Below, piece after piece: positions 25,741 to 34,031 of a DNA stretch of 64,000 nucleotides (the first letter of the stretch is position 1; each line of letters begins with the position of its first letter). A program made the position numbers and the translations under genes. Source of the stretch: Shinella sp. PSBB067 (GTDB taxonomy: Bacteria; Pseudomonadota; Alphaproteobacteria; Rhizobiales; Rhizobiaceae); assembly GCF_016839145.1 (NCBI RefSeq), contig NZ_CP069303.1, positions 558,001 to 622,000 on the forward strand, written 5' to 3'. A model generated the notes under the pieces. That model saw only the letters and a program-made list of their open reading frames with translations, did no database searches and was not told where the DNA came from.

Positions 25741-26235
25741 ATGAAACGCATTCTCGCAACCGCCGCCGCGCTCGCGCTCTCGGCCTCCGCCCTCTTCGCC
25801 CAGGATTTCACGCTCGGCAGCCTTCAGATCCACAACCCGGCCTCGCGGGCGACGCTGCCCGGCCAGCCCGTCGGCGGCGGCTTCATGACCGTCGTCAACA
25901 AGGGCGAGGCCGACCGCCTCGTCTCCATCGCCGCGCCGGACGTTTCCGACGACGTGCAGCTTCACGAGATGGCCATGGAAAACGACGTGATGAAGATGCG
26001 CCAGCTCCCCGACGGCATCGAGATCCCGGCCGGCGCCACCGTCGAGCTCAAGCCCGGCGGCCTGCATGTCATGTTCATGAAGATCAAGCATCCGCTCGCC
26101 GAAGGCGACACGTTCAAGGCGACCCTGAACTTCGAGAAGGCCGGCAAGGTCGACGTGGACTTCACCGTGGGCGCCGCCAAGCCCGCGGCAATGAAGATGG
26201 ACGACGCCGACGGCAATCACGGCCAGGGCGGCTGA
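25741..26235 (+). CDS. Periplasmic copper chaperone PCu(A)C family
   Basis: PCu(A)C proteins carry Cu(I) in the periplasm and help load the CuA centre of cytochrome c oxidase. The 164-residue protein has a signal peptide (ILATAAALALSASALFAQ) and the copper motif H-x-M...M...H-x-M: LHEMAMENDVMKMRQLPDG (about residues 76-94) and GLHVMFMKIKHPL (about residues 107-119). The start ATG at 25741 has AAAGGA at correct spacing. Upstream in-frame codons are in the intergenic gap. A histidine near the C-terminus (NHGQGG) may add a ligand. Confidence 0.92.
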   Translation: MKRILATAAALALSASALFAQDFTLGSLQIHNPASRATLPGQPVGGGFMTVVNKGEADRLVSIAAPDVSDDVQLHEMAMENDVMKMRQLPDGIEIPAGATVELKPGGLHVMFMKIKHPLAEGDTFKATLNFEKAGKVDVDFTVGAAKPAAMKMDDADGNHGQGG

Positions 26236-26328
26236 TGAAGCGGATGAGGGGGCCTGCGGAATGCGCCCCCTCATCCACCATGGCGCCTCCCCGTTCGGGC
26301 AGGAAGGGAAGGCGCATCGCGGGACGGG

Positions 26329-27702
26329 TCAGCCCGTCCTGTTCCGCTCGATCGTCAGGTGCGCGTGGCCGGCGGTGCCGTCGCGGGCAAGGTCGCCCGT
26401 GACGCGTTCGTTCCAGCGAAAGCCCGCGATCGCGGCCTGCGGCGTTTCCTCGAAGACATTGCCGGTAACGAGCGCCGTGCCGGCCTCCTCGACCACCGTC
26501 ACGCCGCAGCCGACGGGGCTGCTGCGCACGAGGTTGCCGCTGACGACGAGGCCGCGCATGTAAGGCCCCCAGCCGAGCATCAGCCCCCATTTCGCCGCGT
26601 TCTCGATGGTGTTGCCGGTAACGGCCGTGTCGGCCTCCACCGCGATGCCGAAGCCGAAGCCCGCGCCCTCGTGCACATAGGGGCCGTCGAGGTGCAGGTT
26701 GCGCACCACGTTGCCGGTAATGCTGGCGAGCCGCCCGCCCTCGTTGAAATTGACGACCACGATGCCGTTCGCCGCGCCGTCGACGAGGTTGCCGTTGACG
26801 ACGGCGCCCTCGAAGCCGAATTCGGAGTAGATGGCCGTCTCGCCGCTGTCGAGGCAGGTATTGCCCGACACCTGCACGTTCGAGCCGGCATTGGAGCGGA
26901 TGGCCGAGAACGCGCAGCCCGAGACGTGGTTGCCCGAGATCATCACGTCGTCGGCGCGGAAGACGTTGATGCCGTTGCCGTACTGGCCGGTGCCGCCGCG
27001 CGTTGCCAGGATGCGGGCGATGCGGTTGCCCGAGACGATGGTCCCGTCGCGGCCCTTCTGCCAGCGATGGATCAGGATGCCGCCGTTGCCGCAGTCGAGG
27101 ACGCGGTTGCCGGTGACGGCAAGCTCGCGGCTCTCGACCGCGTAGAGCGCATAGTCCGCCGCGCCGGAAAGCCGGTTGCGCTCGATCCGCCCGCCCGAGC
27201 GCTCCAGATAGACCGCGCTCTTCGACGAGCCCTGGACCTCGCAGTTCTCGATGGTGACGTTCGCGACGCCGCCGAGATGCACGAGGCCCTCTACCGTGTC
27301 GTCCAGCCAGCGGTTCGCGCCGTCGATGACGAGGTTGGAAAGCTCGATCCGGCCCGCGCCCTCGGCGGCGAAGAGGTGGCCGCCGCCGCCGTAGACGATG
27401 CGCGTCGCGCCGGCAACGCCGGTGAGCCGCGTATTGTCGGGCAGGGTGACGTTCGAGACGACATAGTCGCCCGGCGGCAGGAAGACGGGCGTGTTCTTCG
27501 CCGCCGCGTCCTTCAGCAGCCTGGCGAAGGCCTGGCTCTTGCGGTCGTCCGCACCGGGGCGGATGCCGTGCGCCGCCGCGTCGATGCTGCCGCGCAGGTC
27601 GACGTCGACGACCGGCAGCCGACGCGCCTGCGCCGCCGCCCCCGCGGCGATGCCCGCCGCGCCGAGACCGAGACCCGAGAGAAGTAACCGCCTGGTAACC
27701 AT
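26329..27702 (-). CDS. Tat-exported parallel beta-helix repeat protein (TIGR03808 type)
   Basis: The 457-residue protein begins with a twin-arginine signal (TRRLLLSGLGLGAAGIAAG) and is built from short repeated strands such as VTGNRVLDCGNGGILIH, ISGNHVSGCAFSAIRS and ITGNVVRNLHLDGPYV, a right-handed parallel beta-helix. It fits the rhizobial TIGR03808 'twin-arginine translocated repetitive protein' family, of unknown function. Folds like this often bind or cleave polysaccharides. The Tat signal means that it folds before export. The start ATG at 27702 gives the signal close to the N-terminus. The 233 bases before the next gene hold no other frame. Confidence 0.88.
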   Translation of the reverse strand: MVTRRLLLSGLGLGAAGIAAGAAAQARRLPVVDVDLRGSIDAAAHGIRPGADDRKSQAFARLLKDAAAKNTPVFLPPGDYVVSNVTLPDNTRLTGVAGATRIVYGGGGHLFAAEGAGRIELSNLVIDGANRWLDDTVEGLVHLGGVANVTIENCEVQGSSKSAVYLERSGGRIERNRLSGAADYALYAVESRELAVTGNRVLDCGNGGILIHRWQKGRDGTIVSGNRIARILATRGGTGQYGNGINVFRADDVMISGNHVSGCAFSAIRSNAGSNVQVSGNTCLDSGETAIYSEFGFEGAVVNGNLVDGAANGIVVVNFNEGGRLASITGNVVRNLHLDGPYVHEGAGFGFGIAVEADTAVTGNTIENAAKWGLMLGWGPYMRGLVVSGNLVRSSPVGCGVTVVEEAGTALVTGNVFEETPQAAIAGFRWNERVTGDLARDGTAGHAHLTIERNRTG

Positions 27703-27935
27703 GAAAGCTCCTTGCGGACAGGAGAGCAGGAAACGTGCCAGACGGTTCTGTGCCGGAACGGGACAATTTCTGGTCTGCGCCTCTCGGTTGTTTTTATTTC
27801 GCGGGAATGCCGGATCGACCTCATTTCGCCGGTTTCCTTTAGGGTTGGATAACGACTTGAGGTGTAGCGTCGGGCGTTCCGGAAAGAGGCGGCGGCCGGC
27901 GGCGTCGTTCCTTGCGTTGGGGACCTCGGGGCTTC

Positions 27936-30233
27936 ATGTCGATGAAACTGTCTCACTTTGGTAATGACGACACCGACGCGACGACGCGCCTGATGTCCGC
28001 CAGCCGGCGCCTCATCGACGAGGCCGCGCGGCTTTTCCCGCTGGCGTCGGGGCAGAACGAGCGCATGGTCTGGCTCGAGGCCATGATCGACGAGGTGCCG
28101 GACTACCTCTACTTCAAGGACAGGAACAGCCGCTTCATCGTCGCCAACCGCGCCATCGTCAACGACAACAGGCACGAAGGGCTGGACAGCCTCGTCGGCC
28201 TTTCCGATTTCGACATCCATCCCGAGCACGTCGCCCGCGGCTTCTTCAACACCGAGCAGGAGATCATCCGCACCGGCAGGGCCATGCTCGACATGGAGGA
28301 ACTGGTCCGCGACTCCAGCGGCAATCTCAAATGGCTGCTCACCTCCAAGCTGCCGGTGCGCGATGCCGGCGGGGAGGTGATCGGCATCGTCGGCATCGCG
28401 CGCGACATCACCGGGCGCAAGCGCTCCGAGAGCCTGCATCTCGGCCAGGCCCATCTTCTGAAGATGATCGCGCTCGGCGCTCCGCTTGCCGAGGTCTTCT
28501 CCTCGCTCATCCTGCTCATCGAGGCCCATGTGCCCGATGTCGCCGGCTCGATCCTCCTGCTTGCGCCCGACGGCAGGCATATCGTCAACGGCGCGGCGCC
28601 CAATCTGGAGCCGGCCTACAGCAGCCTGATCGACGGCGTCGAGATCGGCCCGGCCGCCGGTTCCTGCGGCACGGCCATGTGGCGGGGCGAACCCGTCATC
28701 GTTTCGGATATCGAGACCGACCCGCTCTGGGCCGACTTCAAGGCCATCGTCGCCCCCTACGGCTACCGCGCCTGCTGGTCCTCGCCCATCCGCTCCTACC
28801 AGGGCAAGGTGCTCGGCAGTTTCGCGCTCTATTCCCGCACGCCCGGCGAGCCGTCTGCCGACTGCATGAAGCTCGTCGGCATGGCGACGCACATCGCCGG
28901 CATCGCCATCGAGCGCAAGGAGGCGGAAGACAGCATCCAGTTCATGGCCCATCACGACACGCTGACGGGCCTGCCGAACCGCAGCATGCTGGACGAGCGC
29001 ATCGCCTCCGCCATCGAGGCCGCGGACGAATGCGGCGGCACCCTGACGCTCGCCTTCCTCGACCTCGACAATTTCAAGCTGGTCAACGACAGCCTCGGCC
29101 ACCATGCCGGCGACGAGCTGCTGAAGATCGTCGCGGCGCGCATGAAGGACTGCGTGCGGGCGGGCGACAGCATCGTGCGGCTCGGCGGCGACGAGTTCGT
29201 GGTGCTGGTCGGCGGGGCGCGCGGCGACGAGAAGGTGGGCGAGTGCCTGCAGGCTGTGCGTCGCGCCGTCGCCGAGCCGGTGGAGATCGGCGGCCGTTCC
29301 TTCCAGGTCACCTGCAGCATGGGCGTCGCCGCCTATCCCGAGCACGGCCGCAACGCCACCGAGCTCATGGCCCGCGCCGATGCCGCGATGTACCGCGCCA
29401 AGGAGATCGGCCGCGACGCCATGCAGGTCTTCACCGCCGAGCTCGCCAACCGCGCGCACGAGAAGCTCGTGCAGCAGGAGGAGCTGCGCCGCGCGCTCGC
29501 CCGCTCCGAGCTCTTCCTGCAATACCAGCCGCAGATGGACCTTTCCAACGGCCGCATCTTCGCGGTCGAGGCGCTGATCCGCTGGCGCCATCCCGAGCGC
29601 GGCCTCGTCGCCCCCGGCGATTTCATTCCGCTCGCCGAGGAGACCGGCCTCATCGGCCCCATCGGCGACTGGACGCTGCGCGAGGCGTGCCGGCAGAACA
29701 AGGCCTGGCAGGTCTCCGGCCTGCCGCCCATCGTCGTCAGCGTCAATGTCTCGGCCCGCCAGTTCCAGGAGAAGGACTGGGTGGAGCGCGTCGCCGCCGC
29801 CCTCTCGGAAAGCGGGCTGGAGGCGCGCTACCTCGAGCTGGAGCTGACGGAAAGCATGATCATGGAGGACGTGCAGCAGGCGGTGGAGACCATGCACCGG
29901 CTGGAACGGCTCGGCGTGCACCTCGCCATCGACGATTTCGGCACGGGCTATTCGAGCCTTGCCTCGCTGAAGCGCTTTCCCGTCGGCCGGCTCAAGATCG
30001 ACCGGTCCTTCGTGCGGGACCTGCCCGACGACGGCGACGACGCGGCCATCGCCCGCGCCGTCATCTCGCTCGCCCATTCCCTGCACCTGCGCGTCATCGC
30101 GGAAGGGGTGGAGACGCGCGAGCAGATCGATTTCCTGCGCGAGGCCGGCTGCGACGAGATCCAGGGCTTCTACCTCAGCCGCCCCATCGACGCCCGCGCG
30201 CTCCAGGCGATCCTCTGTATTCCCGATCTCTGA
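27936..30233 (+). CDS. PAS-GAF-GGDEF-EAL signalling protein
   Basis: The 765-residue cytoplasmic protein has a PAS domain (about residues 45-165), a GAF domain (about 180-330), a GGDEF diguanylate cyclase domain with the intact motif RLGGDEF, and a C-terminal EAL domain with intact motif (AVEALIRWRHPERG, DDFGTGYSSL, VIAEGVETREQ). It should both make and degrade cyclic di-GMP, the output being set by the PAS and GAF signals. Start codon choice is uncertain: ATG 27936, ATG 27942 or TTG 27912 are possible, and no strong ribosome site is seen. No partner gene is adjacent. Confidence 0.9.
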   Translation: MSMKLSHFGNDDTDATTRLMSASRRLIDEAARLFPLASGQNERMVWLEAMIDEVPDYLYFKDRNSRFIVANRAIVNDNRHEGLDSLVGLSDFDIHPEHVARGFFNTEQEIIRTGRAMLDMEELVRDSSGNLKWLLTSKLPVRDAGGEVIGIVGIARDITGRKRSESLHLGQAHLLKMIALGAPLAEVFSSLILLIEAHVPDVAGSILLLAPDGRHIVNGAAPNLEPAYSSLIDGVEIGPAAGSCGTAMWRGEPVIVSDIETDPLWADFKAIVAPYGYRACWSSPIRSYQGKVLGSFALYSRTPGEPSADCMKLVGMATHIAGIAIERKEAEDSIQFMAHHDTLTGLPNRSMLDERIASAIEAADECGGTLTLAFLDLDNFKLVNDSLGHHAGDELLKIVAARMKDCVRAGDSIVRLGGDEFVVLVGGARGDEKVGECLQAVRRAVAEPVEIGGRSFQVTCSMGVAAYPEHGRNATELMARADAAMYRAKEIGRDAMQVFTAELANRAHEKLVQQEELRRALARSELFLQYQPQMDLSNGRIFAVEALIRWRHPERGLVAPGDFIPLAEETGLIGPIGDWTLREACRQNKAWQVSGLPPIVVSVNVSARQFQEKDWVERVAAALSESGLEARYLELELTESMIMEDVQQAVETMHRLERLGVHLAIDDFGTGYSSLASLKRFPVGRLKIDRSFVRDLPDDGDDAAIARAVISLAHSLHLRVIAEGVETREQIDFLREAGCDEIQGFYLSRPIDARALQAILCIPDL

Positions 30234-30261
30234 TATTCCGTGCCCCGGCGGCGCGCGGCTC

Positions 30262-30287
30262 TTGACTTTGGTATGTTGATATCAACA
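30262..30287 (+). promoter_or_regulatory. MarR operator within its promoter
   Basis: TGTTGATATCAACA (30274-30287) is a perfect 14-bp palindrome 10 bases before the MarR gene start. It lies just after TTGACT (30262-30267), a good -35 box, so a bound dimer would cover the promoter spacer. Autorepression is the natural reading. Confidence 0.6.
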
Positions 30288-30296
30288 GTAAGAACC

Positions 30297-30743
30297 ATGT
30301 CGAACGATTCCCTGATTCCCTACGAGACCACGCTTTTCGTGCGCGACCATTGCCTGTGCCTGCATGCGCAGCGCGCGGCCCGGGCGCTTGCCCGCCGTTT
30401 CGACGATGCCCTGCGCCCGCTCGGCCTCACCAACGGCCAGTTCTCGCTGCTGATGGCGCTGAACCGCCCGGAGCCGCCGCCGATGGGGCCGGTCGCCGCC
30501 GTGCTCGCCATGGACCGCACCACGCTGACGGCCGCGCTCAAGCCCCTCGAACGGCGCGGCCTCGTCACCGTGGAGGCCGACCCGCGCGACCGCCGCGGCC
30601 GCCTGCTGCGCCTGACCCAGGACGGCCGCCGCCTTTTGACCGAGGCCTTCCCGGTCTGGAAGGCGACGCATGACAAGGTCGATGCCCAGCTCTCCGCGAT
30701 CGACATGAAGGCGCTGCGGGACGGCATGCTGGCGATCACGTAG
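30297..30743 (+). CDS. MarR-family transcriptional regulator
   Basis: The 148-residue protein has the winged helix-turn-helix of the MarR family: LRPLGLTNGQFSLLMAL, then VAAVLAMDRTTLTAALKPLE and the wing RRGRLLRLTQDG. It also has a cysteine pair near the N-terminus (DHCLCLHAQ), which could act in redox sensing, though this is only a suggestion. The start ATG at 30297 is preferred because the -35 box and the palindrome at 30262-30287 lie immediately upstream. A longer frame to 30240 would include the operator. The target genes are not certain. Confidence 0.88.
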   Translation: MSNDSLIPYETTLFVRDHCLCLHAQRAARALARRFDDALRPLGLTNGQFSLLMALNRPEPPPMGPVAAVLAMDRTTLTAALKPLERRGLVTVEADPRDRRGRLLRLTQDGRRLLTEAFPVWKATHDKVDAQLSAIDMKALRDGMLAIT

Positions 30744-30874
30744 AGGACTTGCCGTGTGGCGTGGACCCTCGGATCGAGGCCGAGGATGACTGCGGGGAGG
30801 CGAAGGTGCCGGCGTGGCACGGCTCGCGTGCCCGCCCACTGGCAGACGGCGCGAAAACGCCTATCTTTCCCGTC
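30744..30874. repeat. Short intergenic repeat of the TCGGCCTTGACCCGAGGA type
   Basis: The gap contains GACCCTCGGATCGAGGCCGA and GGATGAC, a rhizobial intergenic palindrome of the pattern cctcgg...cgaggatgac. Similar sequences appear near 40381-40430 and at 59420-59515. It contains no gene. Confidence 0.45.
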
Positions 30875-31885
30875 ATGAAGCCCGACCAGCTCCTCCGTCC
30901 GGCGCCCGCCGGCCTCTATTGCCCCGCAGGCGATTTCTACATCGATCCCGTCCGCCCCGTGGCGCGGGCGCTGATCACCCATGGCCATTCCGACCATGCC
31001 CGCGCCGGCCACGGCGCGGTGCTGGCGACACGGGAAACGCTCGACATCATGGAAATCCGCTACGGCGAGGATTTCTGCGGCACCCGGCAGGCCGCCGCCT
31101 TCGGCGAGCGCATCGACCTTGCCGGCGTCACCGTCTCCTTCCATCCGGCCGGCCATGTGCTGGGCTCGGCGCAGATCGCCGTCGAGGCGGGGGGCCTCAC
31201 CATCGTCGCCTCCGGCGACTACAAGCGCGGTGCCGACCCGACCTGCGTTCCCTACGAGCCGGTGCCGTGCGACGTCTTCATCACCGAGGCGACCTTCGGC
31301 CTGCCGGTCTTCCACCATCCCGAGCCGAAGGCCGAGATGGGCAAGCTCCTGACATCGCTGAGGCAGTTCCCCGAGCGCAGCCACCTTCTCGGCGCCTATT
31401 CGCTCGGCAAGGCGCAGCGCGTCATCCGCCTGCTGCGCGATTGCGGCTACGACGCGCCGGTCTATATCCACGGCTCGCTGGCGCGCCTGTGCGACTACTA
31501 TGTCAGCCGCGGCATCGATCTCGGCGACCTTCGTCCCGCGACGACCGACAAGAGCAGCCCCGCCGATTTCCGCGGCGCCGTCATCGTCGGCCCGCCCTCG
31601 GCCTTCGCCGACCGCTGGGCGCGGCGCTTCAACGAGCCGCTCGTCGCCTTCGCCTCCGGCTGGATGATGGTGCGCCAGCGCGCAAAGCAGGGCGGCGTCG
31701 AGCTGCCGCTCGTCATCTCCGACCATTGCGACTGGCCGGAACTGACCGAGACGATCCGCGAACTCGCGCCGCGGGAGGTCTGGGTGACGCATGGCCGCGA
31801 GGAGGCGCTGGTGCGCTGGTGCGAGCTTGCCGGCGTGCCGGCCCGCCCGCTGCATCTGGTGGGCTATGAGGACGAGGGGGATTGA
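30875..31885 (+). CDS. Ligase-associated DNA exonuclease (metallo-beta-lactamase fold)
   Basis: The 336-residue protein has the metal site THGHSDHARAGH (residues ~34-45), the hallmark HxHxDH of this fold, and further His and Asp at GHVLG and ASGDY. It matches the ligase-associated exonuclease family (TIGR04122), always encoded next to an ATP-dependent DNA ligase and thought to process DNA ends in repair. The start ATG at 30875 gives MKPDQLLRPAPAGLYCP, the usual N-terminus. Upstream frame extensions lie in repeat DNA. The partner ligase starts 68 bases downstream. Confidence 0.93.
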   Translation: MKPDQLLRPAPAGLYCPAGDFYIDPVRPVARALITHGHSDHARAGHGAVLATRETLDIMEIRYGEDFCGTRQAAAFGERIDLAGVTVSFHPAGHVLGSAQIAVEAGGLTIVASGDYKRGADPTCVPYEPVPCDVFITEATFGLPVFHHPEPKAEMGKLLTSLRQFPERSHLLGAYSLGKAQRVIRLLRDCGYDAPVYIHGSLARLCDYYVSRGIDLGDLRPATTDKSSPADFRGAVIVGPPSAFADRWARRFNEPLVAFASGWMMVRQRAKQGGVELPLVISDHCDWPELTETIRELAPREVWVTHGREEALVRWCELAGVPARPLHLVGYEDEGD

Positions 31886-31952
31886 TGGTGTTTGGCAGTC
31901 GACGTCATCCATGTGGCTCACCCCCCTCTGCCCCCGCGGGAGGCTCCCGCCC

Positions 31953-33578
31953 ATGAGAGCCTTCGCCACGCTCCTCGACCGCCTCGTCCTCACCCCCTCG
32001 CGCAACGGCAAGCTCAAGCTGCTCGCCGACTATTTCCGCGACACGCCCGATCCCGACCGCGGCTACGGCCTTGCCGCCATCGCCGGCACGCTGGACCTCA
32101 AGAGCGTCAAGCCGGCGCTCCTGCGCGAACTGGTGCTGGAGCGCATGGACGAGGTGCTGTTCCGCTACTCCTACGACTATGTCGGCGACCTCGCCGAGAC
32201 CATCGCGCTCGTCTGGGACCAGGAGCGCAAGGAGCGCGTGGCCGACGATGCCCAGCCGCGGCTCGGCGCGGTCGTCGCCCGCATGAACGCGCTCGGCCGC
32301 ACCGAGGTGCGCGGCGCGGTGCGCGACCTGCTCGACCGGCTCGATCCCTCCGCCCGCTTCGCCTTCCTGAAGCTGGCGACCGGCGGCCTTCGCATCGGCG
32401 TCTCGGCGCGGCTCGCCAAGCAGGCGCTCGCCGATTTCTCCGGCCTCGATGTCACCGAGATCGAGACCCTTTGGCACGGCCTCCAGCCGCCCTACGAGCC
32501 GCTCTTCGCCTGGCTGGAGGGCAGGGCCGGACGCCCGGTGCTGGCGACGCCCGCGATCTTCCATTCCGTCATGCTCGCCAATCCCGTGGGCGAGGGCGAT
32601 CTCGACGCTCTCGATCCCGCCGATTTCGCCGCCGAATGGAAATGGGACGGCATCCGCGTGCAGCTCTCGTCATCCGGCACGACGCGCCGGCTCTATTCCC
32701 GCTCCGGCGACGACATTTCCGGCGCCTTCCCCGATGTGCTGGAGGCGATCAATTTCGAGGGCGTGGTGGACGGGGAACTCCTCGTCGGCGGCACGGCGCG
32801 CACCAACAGCCCGACGCGCACCTTCTCCGATCTTCAGCAGCGTCTCAACCGCAAGACCGTCAATGCGAAGATGCTGGAGGACTACCCCGCCTTCGTGCGC
32901 GCGTATGACGTGCTGTTCGAGGGCGAGAAGGATGTGCGCCCGGAGAGTTTCGCGACCCGCCGCGCCCGGCTCGGCGACCTGATCGCCGGCGCCCCGCACG
33001 ACCGCTTCGACCTCTCCCCGCTCGTGCCCTTCGGCTCCTGGGCGCAGCTGGAGCAGATCCGCCGCGAGCCGCCCGATCCGGTCATCGAGGGCGTGATGAT
33101 CAAGCGCCTCGACAGCACCTACCAGGCCGGCCGCATCAAGGGGCCGTGGTTCAAGTGGAAGCGCGACCCCTACAATATCGATGCCGTGATGATGTATGCC
33201 CAGCGCGGCCACGGCAAGCGCTCCAGCTACTATTCCGACTTCACCTTCGGCGTGTGGACGCAAGGCGAGGGCGGCGACGTGCTGGTGCCGGTCGGCAAGG
33301 CCTATTTCGGCTTCACCGACGCCGAGCTCGAAGTGCTCGACCGCTATGTGCGCAACAACACGACCGAGCGCTTCGGCCCGGTGCGGGCCGTCCGCGCCGA
33401 GCCCGGCTACGGCTTCGTGCTGGAGGTCGCCTTCGAGGGCATCAACCGCTCCACCCGCCACAAGTCCGGCGTCGCCATGCGCTTCCCCCGCATCGCCCGC
33501 CTGAGGCAGGAAAAGCTGCCGGCCGATGCCGACCGGCTGGAAACGCTGATGGCGATGGTGGAGGCGAAGGACGTCTAG
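31953..33578 (+). CDS. ATP-dependent DNA ligase, cisplatin-damage type
   Basis: The 541-residue protein has an N-terminal DNA-binding domain (about residues 1-200), an adenylation domain with the active-site lysine in EWKWDGIRVQ (motif I, KxDG), and the later motif GVMIKRLDSTYQ with GPWFKWKRDP (motifs IV-V), then an OB-fold C-terminal domain. It belongs to the family annotated in rhizobia as cisplatin damage response ATP-dependent DNA ligase, and it works with the exonuclease encoded upstream. The start ATG at 31953 has GGGAGG upstream. The stop codon TAG at 33576 is provided by the end of a repeat element. Confidence 0.95.
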   Translation: MRAFATLLDRLVLTPSRNGKLKLLADYFRDTPDPDRGYGLAAIAGTLDLKSVKPALLRELVLERMDEVLFRYSYDYVGDLAETIALVWDQERKERVADDAQPRLGAVVARMNALGRTEVRGAVRDLLDRLDPSARFAFLKLATGGLRIGVSARLAKQALADFSGLDVTEIETLWHGLQPPYEPLFAWLEGRAGRPVLATPAIFHSVMLANPVGEGDLDALDPADFAAEWKWDGIRVQLSSSGTTRRLYSRSGDDISGAFPDVLEAINFEGVVDGELLVGGTARTNSPTRTFSDLQQRLNRKTVNAKMLEDYPAFVRAYDVLFEGEKDVRPESFATRRARLGDLIAGAPHDRFDLSPLVPFGSWAQLEQIRREPPDPVIEGVMIKRLDSTYQAGRIKGPWFKWKRDPYNIDAVMMYAQRGHGKRSSYYSDFTFGVWTQGEGGDVLVPVGKAYFGFTDAELEVLDRYVRNNTTERFGPVRAVRAEPGYGFVLEVAFEGINRSTRHKSGVAMRFPRIARLRQEKLPADADRLETLMAMVEAKDV

Positions 33579-33680
33579 AGCAATTCCAGCAAAAGTGCGC
33601 AGCGGTTTTGCGTCCGGAATTGCGTAGAAACAAAAGGATAGAGCGTTTTCGCGATTCGAAGAAAAGCGGAAATGCTCTAG
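33575..33680. repeat. RIME-like intergenic repeat with terminal CTAGAG ends
   Basis: A 106-bp element runs from CTAGAGCAATTCC to GGAAATGCTCTAG; the two 13-base ends are inverted repeats with one mismatch. The inside has two hairpin-forming parts (GCAATTCCAGC... with CCGGAATTGC, and the AT-rich GCGTTTTCGCGATTCG region). The sequence corresponds to the rhizobial RIME1-type mosaic element found in many intergenic regions. The end bases provide stop codons of both neighbouring convergent genes. Confidence 0.75.
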
Positions 33681-34030
33681 GACTGGCCCCCGTAATGGCC
33701 GAAAGACAGCATCACCTGGACGACGACGGTGAGGGGCAGCAGCATGCCGCCCATGAAAACGCCGACCGACATGTTGTACTTGCGCCCCATATGGATCGCC
33801 AGCGCGGCCGGAGCGGCGACCACCAGCAGCAGGTGCGTGACGATGAGGTAGGTGGGCAGCGTCGTTTCGAAACCCATCTTGATCGCAAGGGCGTAGACCC
33901 AGATGATCGCAACGAGCAGAAGCCAGATCACGCCGGCGAGCAGCGGCCCGTATTTGCGGTAGACGCGAAGCGCTTCCGGAAAAGTCGCCATCAGCCCAAG
34001 GATCGTCATCGCCCATACGATTATCTGCAT
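33677..34030 (-). CDS. Hypothetical four-helix membrane protein
   Basis: The 117-residue protein has four hydrophobic segments: IIVWAMTILGLMATFPEALR, LLAGVIWLLLVAIIWVYALA, YLIVTHLLLVVAAPAALAIH and VGVFMGGMLLPLTVVVQVML. I do not recognise the family. The GHR-like gene on the same strand stops one base before this start (TGA-G-ATG), so the two are translationally linked. Its stop codon is supplied by the adjoining RIME-like element, so the original C-terminus may have differed. Confidence 0.65.
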   Translation of the reverse strand: MQIIVWAMTILGLMATFPEALRVYRKYGPLLAGVIWLLLVAIIWVYALAIKMGFETTLPTYLIVTHLLLVVAAPAALAIHMGRKYNMSVGVFMGGMLLPLTVVVQVMLSFGHYGGQS

Positions 34031-34031
34031 C

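Noticed and set aside
27513..30086. 857-codon minus-strand frame
   Set aside because: It is the shadow of the PAS-GAF-GGDEF-EAL gene, which has complete catalytic motifs.
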